Positions 1 to 9,192 of a DNA stretch of 64,000 nucleotides are shown here, one piece after another. Position numbers and translations under genes: made by a program. The stretch comes from an uncultured Burkholderiales bacterium. GTDB taxonomy: Bacteria > Pseudomonadota > Gammaproteobacteria > Burkholderiales > Burkholderiaceae_C. The first letter of the stretch is position 1, and every line of letters starts with the position of its first letter. The stretch lies in contig CAIQBO010000020.1 in NCBI GenBank assembly GCA_903870145.1, positions 62,001 through 126,000 of the forward strand, in the 5' to 3' direction. Under the pieces are notes generated by a model. It had not been told where the DNA came from and searched no databases. It worked only from the letters and a program-made list of their open reading frames with translations.

Positions 1-296
1 CATTGCGCCCGGTGTTTCGTGCGGTGGATTTGGACTTGGAGCGCTTGGAGCTCAATCAGCGCGGTGGCTGGAGGGCGGTCACGGATGCCGGTGCCAGCAT
101 TGAATTGGGAAGCGGCCATCAAGAAGAAATCAGTGCAAGGCTTCAATTGTTTTTCAAAACCTTGACGCAAATTTCATCGCGCTATGGACGCACGTCCACC
201 TCTTTGTTGGCCGCTGATTTGAGACATGAAAACGGCTATGCATTGAGGTTACGCGGCGTCAGTACGACGGGCACAGATGGGGTGAAAACCCCATGA
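1..296 (+). CDS. ftsQ: Cell division protein FtsQ, C-terminal part
   Basis: This is the last 97 or so codons of a gene that starts left of the window. FtsQ is the single-pass inner-membrane divisome protein whose periplasmic beta domain recruits FtsB/FtsL. Only the end of that domain is visible. The call rests on position, because it lies directly upstream of ftsA and ftsZ as in the dcw cluster, and on the FtsQ-like C-terminal pattern around LELNQRGGWRAVTDAG and FFKTLTQISSRYG followed by ALRLRG near the end. The stop is TGA at 294-296, 38 bases before ftsA. Neither start nor membrane helix can be judged. Confidence 0.85.
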   Translation, partial: LRPVFRAVDLDLERLELNQRGGWRAVTDAGASIELGSGHQEEISARLQLFFKTLTQISSRYGRTSTSLLAADLRHENGYALRLRGVSTTGTDGVKTP

Positions 297-334
297 ATCG
301 CAGACAGTAGATTTAGACAAGAACGGTTGAAACT

Positions 335-1564
335 ATGGCAAAAGAATACAAAGATTTGGTAATAGGACTTGACATTGGAACCTCCAAAGTCATGGTCGTG
401 GTGGCCGAAGTCATGCCCGGAGGCGAGCTCAAGCTCGCGGGTCTGGGCGTGGCGCCAGGCAATGGCCTCAAGCGCGGTGTGGTGGTCAACATTGACGCCA
501 CAGTGCAAAGCATTCAACAAGCTTTGAAAGAAGCGGAGTTGATGGCCGATTGCAAAATTACCCGAGTCAATACGGGCATCACGGGCAGCCACATTCGAGG
601 GCTGAACTCCAGTGGCATGGTGGCGGTCAAAGACAAAGAGGTCACGCCTGCCGATGTGGCCCGTGTTGTGGAAACCGCGCGTGCTATCAATATCCCATCT
701 GATCAGCGGTTGTTGTTGGTAGCCCCCCAAGAATTTGTAATCGACGGCCAAGATGTGAAAGAGCCCATTGGCATGAGCGGCATGCGCTTAGAGGCCAAAG
801 TGCACATCGTCACCGGTGCACAAAGCGCGGCCGAGAACATCATCAAATGCGTGCGCCGCTGCGGCTTGGAAGTTGAGCAGTTGCTGCTCAACCCCTTGTC
901 CTCGAGTTTGGCTGTTTTGACGGAAGATGAACGTGAATTGGGCGTGGCCTGTGTCGACATTGGCGCAGGGACCACCGACGTGGCCATTTTCACCAACGGA
1001 GCGATCCGGCACACGGCGGTGATTCCGATTGCAGGCGACTTGATCACCAGTGACATCGCCATGGCCTTGCGCACGCCAACCAAAGATGCCGAAGACATCA
1101 AGGTCGAGAGCGGATGCGCCAAACAACTTCTGGCCGATCCTGAAGCCCAGGTCGAAGTGCCTGGCCTTGGCGATCGCCCCCCTCGCATGCTCTCCAAGCA
1201 AGCATTGGCTGGCGTGATTGAACCGCGCGTCGAAGAAATCTTTTCTTTGGTGCAGCAAGTCATTCGCGAGTCAGGCTACGAAGAAGTTTTGTCCTCTGGC
1301 ATCGTCCTCACAGGCGGCAGCGCAGTCATGCCCGGCATGGTTGAGTTGGGTGAGGATATTTTCCTCAAACCCGTCAGGCGCGGCCTGCCCAAGTACAACG
1401 GGGCACTGTCGGACATGGTCAGCCAACCCCGCGTTGCCACGGTGATGGGCTTGTTAGAAGAAGCCCGACTGGCGCGCTTGCGAGGCTACAAAGTTTCCCA
1501 GAAAAAAGGTTCGGTGAACAACGCCTTCAACCGATTCAAAGACTTCATTGTGGGGAACTTTTGA
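335..1564 (+). CDS. ftsA: Cell division protein FtsA
   Basis: Actin-like ATPase of 409 residues that tethers FtsZ to the inner membrane and helps recruit later divisome proteins. Visible motifs are the phosphate-1 loop GLDIGTSKV at residues 11-19, phosphate-2 VDIGAGTTDVAIF near 208-219, and the adenosine motif VLTGGSAVMPG near 323-333. The 1C subdomain lies between the first two. The C-terminus NRFKDFIVGNF is the amphipathic membrane-targeting helix typical of FtsA. Length is normal for the family (about 410-420). It lies between ftsQ and ftsZ; a 129-base AT-rich gap before ftsZ suggests ftsZ also has its own promoter. Confidence 0.97.
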   Translation: MAKEYKDLVIGLDIGTSKVMVVVAEVMPGGELKLAGLGVAPGNGLKRGVVVNIDATVQSIQQALKEAELMADCKITRVNTGITGSHIRGLNSSGMVAVKDKEVTPADVARVVETARAINIPSDQRLLLVAPQEFVIDGQDVKEPIGMSGMRLEAKVHIVTGAQSAAENIIKCVRRCGLEVEQLLLNPLSSSLAVLTEDERELGVACVDIGAGTTDVAIFTNGAIRHTAVIPIAGDLITSDIAMALRTPTKDAEDIKVESGCAKQLLADPEAQVEVPGLGDRPPRMLSKQALAGVIEPRVEEIFSLVQQVIRESGYEEVLSSGIVLTGGSAVMPGMVELGEDIFLKPVRRGLPKYNGALSDMVSQPRVATVMGLLEEARLARLRGYKVSQKKGSVNNAFNRFKDFIVGNF

Positions 1565-1693
1565 TGGCCTGGCGAAAACTTTACTTAGCAAGGGGGAGTC
1601 CACATCGACGATGTTGAAACCTCTTAGTTAAAAACAAAAAAACATATTTTCAAATTTAAATTTTAGGCAACTGCAAAGTTTTAGGAGAGCACC

Positions 1694-2914
1694 ATGAGCA
1701 TTGAAATGATCCAAGTCGAAGAGTTCAACCAAGGTACACAGATCAAAGTGATCGGTGTCGGCGGCGGCGGGGGCAACGCTGTTGAACACATGATTGAGCG
1801 CCATGTACAGGGCGTTGAATTCATTTGTGCCAACACCGATGCACAGGCCTTGGCCCGCAGCGCGGCACACCGCTTCATTCAGTTGGGCCACACCGGTTTG
1901 GGCGCAGGCAGCAAACCAGAAAAAGGCCGAGATGCGGCGCAAGAGGCTGAGGAAGATATTCGAGCGGCGATCGAAGGCGCGCACATGCTGTTCATCACCG
2001 CTGGCATGGGCGGGGGCACCGGCACGGGCGCTGCGCCTGTGATTGCACGCATTGCCAAAGAAATGGGCATTTTGACGGTGGGCGTGGTGACCAAACCTTT
2101 CGAGTTTGAAGGCGGTCGCCGCATGGCCAGTGCCGAAGCTGGCTTGAGCGAGTTGGAAGCCAATGTCGACTCTTTGATTGTGGTGCTCAACGAAAAACTC
2201 ATGGATTTGCCAGGCGGCGAAGACATGACGCAAGACGAGGCTTTCGCTCACGCCAACGATGTGCTGAAAAATGCTGTCGGCGGCATTGCCGAAATCATCA
2301 ATGTGCCAGGGCATGTGAACGTTGACTTTGAAGATGTGCGCACTGTGATGGGCGAACCCGGCAAAGCCATGATGGGCACCGCCGTTGCAAGCGGGCCGGA
2401 CCGTGCCCGCATTGCAGCCGAACAAGCGGTGGCTTGCCCCCTGCTCGAGGGCATTGATTTGTCTGGCGCCAAGGGCGTCTTGGTCTTGATCAGCGCGGCC
2501 AAAGGCTCGCTCAAATTGAGCGAATCCAAGCAAGCCATGAACACCATTCGCGCTTATGCCTCCGAGAGCGCGCATGTGATTTACGGCACCGCCTACGACG
2601 AAAGCTTGGGTGAAGAGATTCGGGTGACTGTGGTGGCCACAGGCCTGTCAAGCGCACGTCGCAATACCGCACCTTTGAAAGTGCTGCGCACAGGCACGCA
2701 CGACATGGCTTTTACTGTGGCCGAGCAAGAGCCTGCGATAGCGCATCCGACTGGGGCAGGGCAAAGCATGCCTTTGGGTGACTACGGACGTTTGAACACC
2801 CCCAGTGTCTGGCGCACCAACCGCACCCAGGCCGCAGCCAAAGTGGACGGCATGGCGGCGGGAGGCATGGACGACATTGAGATCCCAGCCTTCTTGCGCA
2901 AGCAAGCCGATTGA
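1694..2914 (+). CDS. ftsZ: Cell division protein FtsZ
   Basis: Tubulin-like GTPase of 406 residues that polymerises into the Z ring at midcell. The nucleotide-binding loops are clear: GVGGGGGNAVEHMI at about 21-34 and the tubulin signature GMGGGTGTGAAPV at about 104-116; the catalytic T7 region is around NVDFEDVRTVM. The C-terminal peptide DDIEIPAFLRKQAD is the conserved FtsA/ZipA-binding tail, after a linker of about 60 residues. A good ribosome site (AGGAGA, 1682-1687) precedes the ATG. The upstream gap 1565-1693 is very AT-rich around 1630-1675, where a promoter is likely although I could not fix its hexamers. Confidence 0.98.
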   Translation: MSIEMIQVEEFNQGTQIKVIGVGGGGGNAVEHMIERHVQGVEFICANTDAQALARSAAHRFIQLGHTGLGAGSKPEKGRDAAQEAEEDIRAAIEGAHMLFITAGMGGGTGTGAAPVIARIAKEMGILTVGVVTKPFEFEGGRRMASAEAGLSELEANVDSLIVVLNEKLMDLPGGEDMTQDEAFAHANDVLKNAVGGIAEIINVPGHVNVDFEDVRTVMGEPGKAMMGTAVASGPDRARIAAEQAVACPLLEGIDLSGAKGVLVLISAAKGSLKLSESKQAMNTIRAYASESAHVIYGTAYDESLGEEIRVTVVATGLSSARRNTAPLKVLRTGTHDMAFTVAEQEPAIAHPTGAGQSMPLGDYGRLNTPSVWRTNRTQAAAKVDGMAAGGMDDIEIPAFLRKQAD

Positions 2915-2938
2915 GACAGGGCTTAAAACCCTGCCTCA

Positions 2939-2982
2939 TGCAAGCATGGCCTTGAAAATCTAAAATCAAGACCATGCTTGCA
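2939..2982 (+). promoter_or_regulatory. Inverted repeat enclosing the lpxC start codon, with a -10-like TAAAAT in the loop region
   Basis: The arms 2939-2955 and 2966-2982 are complementary over 17 bases with one mismatch, around a 10-base AT-rich loop. The ATG of lpxC (2974-2976) lies inside the right arm. TAAAAT at 2961-2966 ends 7 bases before the ATG, where a -10 element would place the start of transcription at about the A of the ATG. No Shine-Dalgarno sequence is visible. In a transcript running through from ftsZ the start codon could be sequestered; in a transcript started here the left arm would be missing. Function is inferred. Confidence 0.5.
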
Positions 2983-3897
2983 CAAAGAACACTCAAAACG
3001 CTGACCAAAGCCGTTGGCGTGGGTTTGCACAGTGGCCAACGGGTCGAGTTGACCCTGCGCCCCGCGCAGCCAGACACGGGCATCGTGTTTCGGCGCACCG
3101 ACTTGGCCGAGCCGGTGCAGATCCCCGTCTCAGCTTTGAGCGTGACGGACACGCGCCTGGCCTCGACCATCTCCAACGGGCAAGCCAAAGTTCATACGGT
3201 GGAGCACCTGATGTCCGCGTGTGCAGGTCTTGGCATTGACAACTTGGTGGTCGACATCACGGCAGAAGAGGTGCCGATTTTGGACGGCTCAGCTTCGTCC
3301 TTTGTTTTCTTGCTGCAAAGCGCGGGCATTGAACTGCAAAAAATTCCCAAGCAGTTTATTCGTGTTTTGAAAACGGTGGAAGTCTCTGAGGGGCAAGGCG
3401 AAAACATCAAATGGGCCAAGCTCGAGCCGTATGAAGGTTACCGCCTGAGTTTTGAAATAGATTTTCGTCACCCTGCAGTGGACTCCACTGGGCAGCAAGT
3501 GGTGTTTGACATGGGGCGTGATCTTTATGCCCGTGACATTGCCCGCGCCCGCACTTTTGGCTTTACCAAAGACGTTGAAATGTTGCGCTCCAACGGTTTG
3601 GCCTTGGGCGGGGGCCTGGACAACGCGATCGTGATGGACGACTACAAAGTTTTGAACACCGATGGTCTGCGTTACGACGATGAGTTTGTCAAACACAAAA
3701 TCTTGGATGCCATGGGCGACTTGTATTTGCTGGGCAAGCCTTTGATCGCCAGCTACAGCGCTTTTCGCTCAGGCCACGCCATGAACAACCAGTTGCTGCG
3801 CGCTTTGTTAGCCCGTCCTGATGCTTTTGAAAGAGTGAGCTTTGAAGATGTGCGCCAAGCGCCTGTTGGTTTTGCTCTGCCCGTGCATGCTTGGTAA
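2974..3897 (+). CDS. lpxC: UDP-3-O-acyl-N-acetylglucosamine deacetylase LpxC
   Basis: Zinc deacetylase of 307 residues that performs the first committed step of lipid A synthesis in the cytoplasm. The zinc ligands can be placed by comparison with E. coli LpxC: H78 in [10 protein letters not shown]241 and D245 in [11 protein letters not shown]; the catalytic base region is H268 in FRSGHAMNN. The conserved LDGSASSFV loop is at about 103-111. Length equals the family norm (about 305). It follows ftsZ by 59 bases, the usual end of the dcw cluster. The start has no ribosome site and lies in an inverted repeat, so translation of this normally tightly controlled gene may be leaderless or structure-controlled. 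An intrinsic terminator follows at 3937-3961. Confidence 0.97.
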   Translation: MLAQRTLKTLTKAVGVGLHSGQRVELTLRPAQPDTGIVFRRTDLAEPVQIPVSALSVTDTRLASTISNGQAKVHTVEHLMSACAGLGIDNLVVDITAEEVPILDGSASSFVFLLQSAGIELQKIPKQFIRVLKTVEVSEGQGENIKWAKLEPYEGYRLSFEIDFRHPAVDSTGQQVVFDMGRDLYARDIARARTFGFTKDVEMLRSNGLALGGGLDNAIVMDDYKVLNTDGLRYDDEFVKHKILDAMGDLYLLGKPLIASYSAFRSGHAMNNQLLRALLARPDAFERVSFEDVRQAPVGFALPVHAW

Positions 3898-3921
3898 GCG
3901 TATCGGTGTAGCGCGCTCAAG

Positions 3922-4470
3922 TCAGTGACTGCGCCCCCCACGGTACATGCCGTGGGTTTTTCGGTTCAGGACATGGAGCGCTGCCAACTTGCTCATCGAC
4001 GGGCTGGCGTGGGCATGGGTGATGGCCAGGCCCAATGCATCGGCCGCATCTTGCCGGGGAATCACGGGCAATTGGAGCATGCGCTTGACCATTTCTTGCA
4101 CTTGGTATTTGGCCGCGCGGCCTTGCCCTGTGATGGCTTTTTTCATTTGCAATGCGGTGTATTCGGCTACTGGCAAATCGCAAGAAACCAAAGCTGTGAC
4201 GCAGCAACCCCGCGCTTGCCCCAGCAGCAATGTCGCTTGTGGGTTGACGTTGACAAAGACAATTTCAACCGAGGCCACTTCGGGTTGATAGCGTTGGTGA
4301 ATTTCACGCACACCGTCATACAACACTTTCAAACGAGCAGGCAAATCGCCTGTGGCCTCGCGTGTGGTTTGAATCACCCCGCTGGCCACATAGGTCAGCT
4401 GGCTGCCTTGAACGTCGATCACGCCAAAACCCGTGGTCTGTAAGCCCGGGTCAATGCCAAGTATGCGCAT
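3922..4470 (-). CDS. ruvC: Crossover junction endodeoxyribonuclease RuvC
   Basis: Holliday-junction resolvase of 182 residues that acts as a dimer with the RuvAB branch-migration motor. The four acidic catalytic residues can be matched to E. coli: D7 in [11 protein letters not shown]69 in [10 protein letters not shown], and D141 and D144 in [12 protein letters not shown]. Length is as expected. It is the last gene of a minus-strand run (RNase, TonB-like, aroE, mtgA, ruvC), 9 bases after mtgA. ruvA and ruvB are not in the window. Its last codons overlap the lpxC terminator, so that hairpin constrains the C-terminal sequence. Confidence 0.96.
   Translation of the reverse strand: MRILGIDPGLQTTGFGVIDVQGSQLTYVASGVIQTTREATGDLPARLKVLYDGVREIHQRYQPEVASVEIVFVNVNPQATLLLGQARGCCVTALVSCDLPVAEYTALQMKKAITGQGRAAKYQVQEMVKRMLQLPVIPRQDAADALGLAITHAHASPSMSKLAALHVLNRKTHGMYRGGRSH
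3937..3961 (+). terminator. Intrinsic terminator of lpxC, inside the 3' end of ruvC
   Basis: A 7-base-pair perfect stem (CCCACGG at 3937-3943 with CCGTGGG at 3950-3956) with a 6-base loop is followed by five T residues (3957-3961). It lies 39 bases after the lpxC stop in the right orientation for lpxC. The same bases encode the final Arg/Gly-rich residues of the convergent ruvC. Confidence 0.8.
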
Positions 4471-4479
4471 GCTGAGGCC

Positions 4480-5214
4480 TTAAGGAGGGACCACATTGCC
4501 CATGCGGGCCATGATGGTTTGTGCGCGTTCGCTCAAATAAAGCGATTGCGGAATTTTTTCAAAAAAACGTGGCCTTGGCAGCATCACAGCCAAGCGCGCT
4601 GCTTCCCATTCGTTCAAGCTGGCGGCGGGTTTTTGAAAGTAATGCTGGGCAGCAGCTTCTGCACCAAAGACGCCTTGGCCCCACTCCACATGGTTGAGGT
4701 ACAAGGTCAGAATTTGTTTTTTGCTTAAAAAAGTTTCAAGGGCCATGGTCAAGACCCACTCTTGGGCTTTGCGTGGCAAATTGCGCTCACCTGAAAGCAA
4801 AATATTTTTGGCCAATTGCTGTGTGATGGTCGAGCCGCCGACTACTTTAGGTGCAGCGGTGGACTTGTTGGTTGCTGCATTTTGCTTGGCCTGTGCTTTG
4901 GCGTTGAGGCTCCAAGCCCGCTCAATCGAGTCCCACCACACGCCCTTGTGCTGGGTGAATGCGCTGTCTTCGCTGGCCAAGACGGCACGCTTTAAGTTGT
5001 TGGAAATATCGGAGGCAGGCTTCCAAGTTTGGCGCCAAGGCAAGCGTCCTGTTTGAGAGGAAATTTGCCAAGCTTGAGAGCGCTCAAACGCGGTGGAGGC
5101 AGGATCCCACAGCGCCATGCAGGCAATGCGGGTGATGAAAAAAATTTGCAACACAACAAAACTGCCCAGCACCAGCCAGAGCCATTGTTGGAGTGCAGGG
5201 AAGAATTTTCGCAT
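4480..5214 (-). CDS. mtgA: Monofunctional peptidoglycan transglycosylase MtgA
   Basis: Membrane-anchored glycosyltransferase of 244 residues (family GT51) that polymerises lipid II into glycan strands. One N-terminal membrane helix is seen at about residues 10-32 (WLWLVLGSFVVLQIFFI). The GT51 motifs follow in order: the catalytic Glu in LASEDSAFTQHKG, then GGSTITQQLAKNILLS, RKAQEWVLTMALE and LYLNHVEWGQGVFGAEAAA. There is no transpeptidase domain, which separates it from bifunctional PBPs. It starts 4 bases after aroE ends, so the two are probably co-translated. Internal Ala/Lys/Thr-rich insert near residues 105-120 is unusual but short. Confidence 0.95.
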   Translation of the reverse strand: MRKFFPALQQWLWLVLGSFVVLQIFFITRIACMALWDPASTAFERSQAWQISSQTGRLPWRQTWKPASDISNNLKRAVLASEDSAFTQHKGVWWDSIERAWSLNAKAQAKQNAATNKSTAAPKVVGGSTITQQLAKNILLSGERNLPRKAQEWVLTMALETFLSKKQILTLYLNHVEWGQGVFGAEAAAQHYFQKPAASLNEWEAARLAVMLPRPRFFEKIPQSLYLSERAQTIMARMGNVVPP

Positions 5215-5218
5215 GGGC

Positions 5219-6061
5219 TCAAGCGGCCAGCATCAGTGCACGAAGCTCGCGCAAGACAATCTCGGTCGGCGGCCTGATGCCGCGCCACAAAAGAAATGCC
5301 TCAGCCGCCTGCTCGACCAGCATGCCAAGGCCATCACGCGCGCTGGCGCCGTGGGATTGCGCCCATTTCAAGAAGGGGTCTGCGCTGGGGCCATACATCA
5401 AATCACAGGCCAAGGCGCCTTGGCGCAGCAGACTGCCTGGCACAGGCGGCGCATCTTGGTTCAGGCTGCTGGCGCTGGCGTTGATGAGCACATCAAAATT
5501 GCAGGCGAGCAAGGCTGCATCGCTCAAGCCAAATGCTTGGCAATCGACGCCTAAGCTGTGCGCCAAACTGGCATGGCGAGCCACCAAGCCTGCGGCTTTG
5601 TGCGCCGTGCGATTGGCCACCCACAAGCACTTGGGCCGCTGCTCAAGCAAAGGGCCTAAGATGCCTGCCGCCGCACCGCCTGCGCCGATCACCAGCACAT
5701 CGCGCTTGGAAATCTGGGTTTGGGCGTTGCCCACGATGTCGCTGACCAAACCCAGGCCATCGGTGTTCTCGCCCACAATCTGATCGCCTTGGAAGATCAA
5801 GGTGTTGCACGCCTGCGCCAATTCAACCCGCGCGCTGCGCTGCGTGGCCAAAGCGGCGGCCTCTTGTTTGAATGGCAGTGTGATGTTGCAACCGCGCCCA
5901 CCGCGGCTGCGAAAATTGTCAACTGCTTGGCTGAATTCACCCAAGGAGACGAGCAATTTTTGGTAATCTAAGCTTTGCCCCATGAGGGCTGCAAATCGAC
6001 TGTGAATCCATGGCGACTTGCTGTGCTCGACCGGGTTGCCTATGACGCAATACAAATCCAT
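5219..6061 (-). CDS. aroE: Shikimate dehydrogenase AroE
   Basis: NADP-dependent reduction of 3-dehydroshikimate to shikimate, fourth step of the shikimate pathway. The protein of 280 residues starts MDLYCVIGNPVEHSKSPWIH, matching the shikimate-binding SKS motif of AroE; the catalytic Lys is in NITLPFKQEA, the nucleotide loop is GAGGAAAGIL and the NADP Arg region is NRTAHK. I chose the ATG at 6061 over one 15 bases upstream because the N-terminus then aligns with known AroE and a purine-rich GGAAAAAGA lies in front of it. The upstream ATG directly abuts the TGA of the TonB-like gene. Confidence 0.94.
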   Translation of the reverse strand: MDLYCVIGNPVEHSKSPWIHSRFAALMGQSLDYQKLLVSLGEFSQAVDNFRSRGGRGCNITLPFKQEAAALATQRSARVELAQACNTLIFQGDQIVGENTDGLGLVSDIVGNAQTQISKRDVLVIGAGGAAAGILGPLLEQRPKCLWVANRTAHKAAGLVARHASLAHSLGVDCQAFGLSDAALLACNFDVLINASASSLNQDAPPVPGSLLRQGALACDLMYGPSADPFLKWAQSHGASARDGLGMLVEQAAEAFLLWRGIRPPTEIVLRELRALMLAA

Positions 6062-6076
6062 TTTGTCTTTTTCCAT

Positions 6077-6973
6077 TCAAGGCCGTGGGCCTGGTACGAG
6101 CAGGCGCGTTTCCAAGGTTTCATCGCGTGCAAAATTAAAACGAGTGACCACCACCAATTGGTCGGCTTGCTTGCGCATGATGGCGCTGAAGGCCCCAAAC
6201 GGAGCAGCACCTCGCACAATGGCTTGCGCGCGCTGGTCCAGCAATGCATTTCCAGAACCCTGTGCCACTTCTGTTTGCAGTACCTTGCCTAAGGCATCCA
6301 AGCTGATCACCATGGTCAATGCACCATACAGTTTTTCTGTGCCATTGTGCGGAAAATTTTCAGTGCCTGTGGTTTCGATGCTGCGCCTGAACTTGTCGTA
6401 GTAGGCGGCATAAGCGGTCTCGCGCGTAGAGGGCCCGATGTAGCGTTTTCGCGGCCCAGCTTGAAGGCTTTGGGTCTCGCGCTCGATTTGAGCCAATTGA
6501 CTGTTCAGTTGATTTTTTCGCTCGGTCTTGGCCAGGTCTTTTTCGCTTGAAGGGGCGGTGTTGCTTGATTCCCGATTCAACTGCAGCCACTCTTGTTGGA
6601 GTTGCTCAAGCAAGCGCAATTGCTCGGTTTTCAAGGCCTCGATCTTGCGCTCAAGCGCTTGCAACTGTTGCTCAGTGGGCTCTTGTTGACTCGCAGGCAA
6701 AGGGCTGCTGCGCAAACGGTTGCCAGGGGTTTGACCACCACCTGCCAAATTCACTTGAGCCAAGGCTTGAGCGGTGTCAGGCGCTGCGAGACTGGTGGCG
6801 TTGACCAAGACCACTTCCAATGGGCTGGCTTGAAAAATCCGATCGAAGGCGGCAGGTGCAGCCCATCTGAGCGTCAATAAACTGGCGTGCAAAGCAAGCG
6901 ACAAACCCAGCGCCCACAGCAGCGCGCCATGCGATCGAAGTTGCCAAGCAGGTTGCAACATCTTGGTGTTCAA
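6077..6973 (-). CDS. TonB-family energy transducer-like protein
   Basis: A 298-residue protein with one N-terminal membrane helix (about residues 16-38, ALLWALGLSLALHASLLTL), a Gln/Leu/Glu-rich stretch at about 97-165 predicted to be coiled coil (QLQALERKIEALKTEQLRLL), and a C-terminal TonB-type domain at about 200-290 with a YxxxxRxxIE element and DALGKVLQTEVAQGSGNALLDQ. Typical TonB transmits proton-motive energy to outer-membrane receptors, but no exbB/exbD or receptor gene lies nearby and there is no long Pro-rich spacer, so its partner is unknown. It lies 9 bases after the RNase gene and abuts aroE, in a run whose other members act in RNA, cell wall and DNA metabolism. Confidence 0.8.
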   Translation of the reverse strand: MNTKMLQPAWQLRSHGALLWALGLSLALHASLLTLRWAAPAAFDRIFQASPLEVVLVNATSLAAPDTAQALAQVNLAGGGQTPGNRLRSSPLPASQQEPTEQQLQALERKIEALKTEQLRLLEQLQQEWLQLNRESSNTAPSSEKDLAKTERKNQLNSQLAQIERETQSLQAGPRKRYIGPSTRETAYAAYYDKFRRSIETTGTENFPHNGTEKLYGALTMVISLDALGKVLQTEVAQGSGNALLDQRAQAIVRGAAPFGAFSAIMRKQADQLVVVTRFNFARDETLETRLLVPGPRP

Positions 6974-6982
6974 GCCAACGAG

Positions 6983-9043
6983 TCAAGCGGCATCTGCACC
7001 GCTGTCGTTCAAATCCAAGGCAATGGCGATGGGCCCTGCGCTGGCATCGTCATCGCTGTCTTGGGGGCCTTCATCGCTTTGTTCGGGCGCGTTGTCATGA
7101 CTGATTTTTTCGATCACCGTGCCATGCACGTCCAGCGCAATGGCGTCAATTGCGCCGAGTTGAACGCGCACCTTGTCGCCGCGGCTGAGCGCTTGCGCCC
7201 CCACCACGCTCAAGACCAAAGGCAAGTGATCGGCCCGCACCAACCATGCGCCGCCCGCTGCTTCTTTGAACAAAGTGGCCTCTAATACGCTGATGCCTTC
7301 TTGCTTTAAATATTGCAAAGTCCAAAACCGCTCCATGCCGGCTTGGTAGCCGTTGTAGGCGCTGTAAGCGGCGTCAAACGCGCTGATGATGGCAAACAGC
7401 TGCGCATCTTTGGGCTTGAACGGGGCGGCCAAAGCGGCTGTGGCGCCGTGGCGCGCGCAGGCAATGATTTGCCACTGGTTGACCAAGTCGGTGTAGCGGC
7501 GAAGCGGCGATGTGCTCCACGCATAAGCCGGCACGCCAATGCCAGCGTGTGGCAGCGCTTTGGTGCCCATGCGCACTTTCACGCCAGGGGCCAAACTGGC
7601 CTGGCTGCGGTAAATGCCAGGCACGCCCAAACTGGCCAGCCACTGGCCCCAAGTGCTGTTGGCCAAAATCATGGCCTCGGCCACGATCAGGTCCAGCGGC
7701 GCGCCGCGTTGGCGCACGCCAATGCGCACCGTCTCGCGCCCAGTGGGGGGGGCGCTGCTGTCCTCCCGCTCTAAGCGAAAGTTGTAGTCCGGCCGATTGA
7801 AGGTCTCTGGCTTGCCGCGCACGATCTCACGGCGGGCTTTGAGCTGCTGCGCCAAGCGCCACAAAAATGCCAAACTGGCGTGCTCAATGGGCAGCACAGG
7901 CGCACCGGGCCGAGCCAGTGGCGCTTGCAGTTCCAGCCACTCTGGGGTGACCCATTCGTCCAATTGGTCGTGGCGCAAATTGGCCGCAATGGGCACACGC
8001 TCGAGCAGGGTATGGCTGTGCTCGATCTCCAAGGAGGCCTCGTTGAAACATACATACAAAGACACGGCGGGGCAAGCTTGCCCTTGCGCCAAGGTGAAGC
8101 GCTGCACCACGTCGTCGGGCAGCATGGTCACTTTGTAGCCCGGCATGTAGACCGTGGACAAACGGCTGCGGCCCAACTCATCCAAAGCGCTGCCAGGCTG
8201 CATGGCCAAGCCAGGCGCTGCAATGTGAATGCCCAAGGTCACGCTGCCACTGCCCAAGCCTTGCAGTGACAAGGCATCGTCAATTTCAGTGGTCTGGGAG
8301 TCATCGATCGAATAGGCCTGGACAGTGGCCAGGGGCAAGTCCTCGGCAATGACAGGCGCTTCCAATTTGGGAAAGCCCGTGCCCTTGGGAAAGTTGTCAA
8401 ACAAAAAACGTTGCCAATGAAAGTCGTAGGCTGACTCGATCGCGCCGCACTGCTGCAGCAAAGTCAAAGGGGCCGTTTGGCTGTCTCGACTGGCCTGCAC
8501 CACGGCTTTGTATTCGGGCGCATTTTTATCTGGCTTGAACAAAATTTTATAAAGTTGTTCGCGAATGGGCTGCGGGCATTGGCCCTGGGTCAATTGCATT
8601 GACCAGTTTTCTATCTGTGCTTGAATTTGTTTTTTCTTCTCAATCCCGGCCAACGCCAATTGGACAGTTGCAGCAGAAGCTTTTCGAAAACGCCCTTTGC
8701 CTGCACGGCGGAAATAGTGCGGTGCATCAAACAAACTGAGCAAGGCTGCGACCTGTTCGGTGATGCTGGCATTGGCGCTGAAATACTCGCGTGCCAGGTC
8801 GGCAAAACCAAACTCTTCTTCGGGCGCGAACTCCCATGCCAAATTCAGCTCCATGCTCTGGCTCAAGTCGGTGGCTTGTTGCAGCAGCAGGGCGGGCGTT
8901 GGCTTGTCAAATTGGAGCAGTACATGGCCGGCCTTGACTTTGACCCGCTTGCCGCTGTCAAGCTCCACCTGCACCGAAGCCTCAGCCTCAGACAGCACGC
9001 GCCCGGCCATGAATTTGCCGGCTTCTTCAAACAATAAAAACAT
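6983..9043 (-). CDS. RNB-domain exoribonuclease (RNase II/R family)
   Basis: A 686-residue 3'-5' exoribonuclease. The RNB catalytic core is recognised by DDSQTTEIDDALS near residues 255-267, whose Asp cluster binds the catalytic metals, and by a later SPLRRYTDLVNQWQ motif. The N-terminal region has a small beta-barrel-like stretch (AGRVLSEAEASVQVELDSGK) and the C-terminus has an S1-like remnant followed by an acidic tail rich in Asp/Glu/Ser. It is shorter than E. coli RNase R (about 810) and close to RNase II-like proteins of this order. It is the first gene of the minus-strand run down to ruvC. GACAAT at 9056-9051, 7 bases before the ATG, suggests a near-leaderless transcript. Confidence 0.88.
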   Translation of the reverse strand: MFLLFEEAGKFMAGRVLSEAEASVQVELDSGKRVKVKAGHVLLQFDKPTPALLLQQATDLSQSMELNLAWEFAPEEEFGFADLAREYFSANASITEQVAALLSLFDAPHYFRRAGKGRFRKASAATVQLALAGIEKKKQIQAQIENWSMQLTQGQCPQPIREQLYKILFKPDKNAPEYKAVVQASRDSQTAPLTLLQQCGAIESAYDFHWQRFLFDNFPKGTGFPKLEAPVIAEDLPLATVQAYSIDDSQTTEIDDALSLQGLGSGSVTLGIHIAAPGLAMQPGSALDELGRSRLSTVYMPGYKVTMLPDDVVQRFTLAQGQACPAVSLYVCFNEASLEIEHSHTLLERVPIAANLRHDQLDEWVTPEWLELQAPLARPGAPVLPIEHASLAFLWRLAQQLKARREIVRGKPETFNRPDYNFRLEREDSSAPPTGRETVRIGVRQRGAPLDLIVAEAMILANSTWGQWLASLGVPGIYRSQASLAPGVKVRMGTKALPHAGIGVPAYAWSTSPLRRYTDLVNQWQIIACARHGATAALAAPFKPKDAQLFAIISAFDAAYSAYNGYQAGMERFWTLQYLKQEGISVLEATLFKEAAGGAWLVRADHLPLVLSVVGAQALSRGDKVRVQLGAIDAIALDVHGTVIEKISHDNAPEQSDEGPQDSDDDASAGPIAIALDLNDSGADAA

Positions 9044-9192
9044 GGCAGCGATTGTCCCATGGCCAAGGCGTGCTCTAACCGGTCAGTGCACAAACCCGCT
9101 ATAAAAAATGTAAATTCATGGGCAAGGCTTGCACCAGGCCAGAAAACCCAGGCAGACAGCCCCCAGCTCGCCAATCCAAGGATAATCAGCGC

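Noticed and set aside
1628..2575. A 315-codon open frame on the minus strand over ftsZ
   Set aside because: Shadow of ftsZ; ftsZ has all GTPase motifs and good signals.
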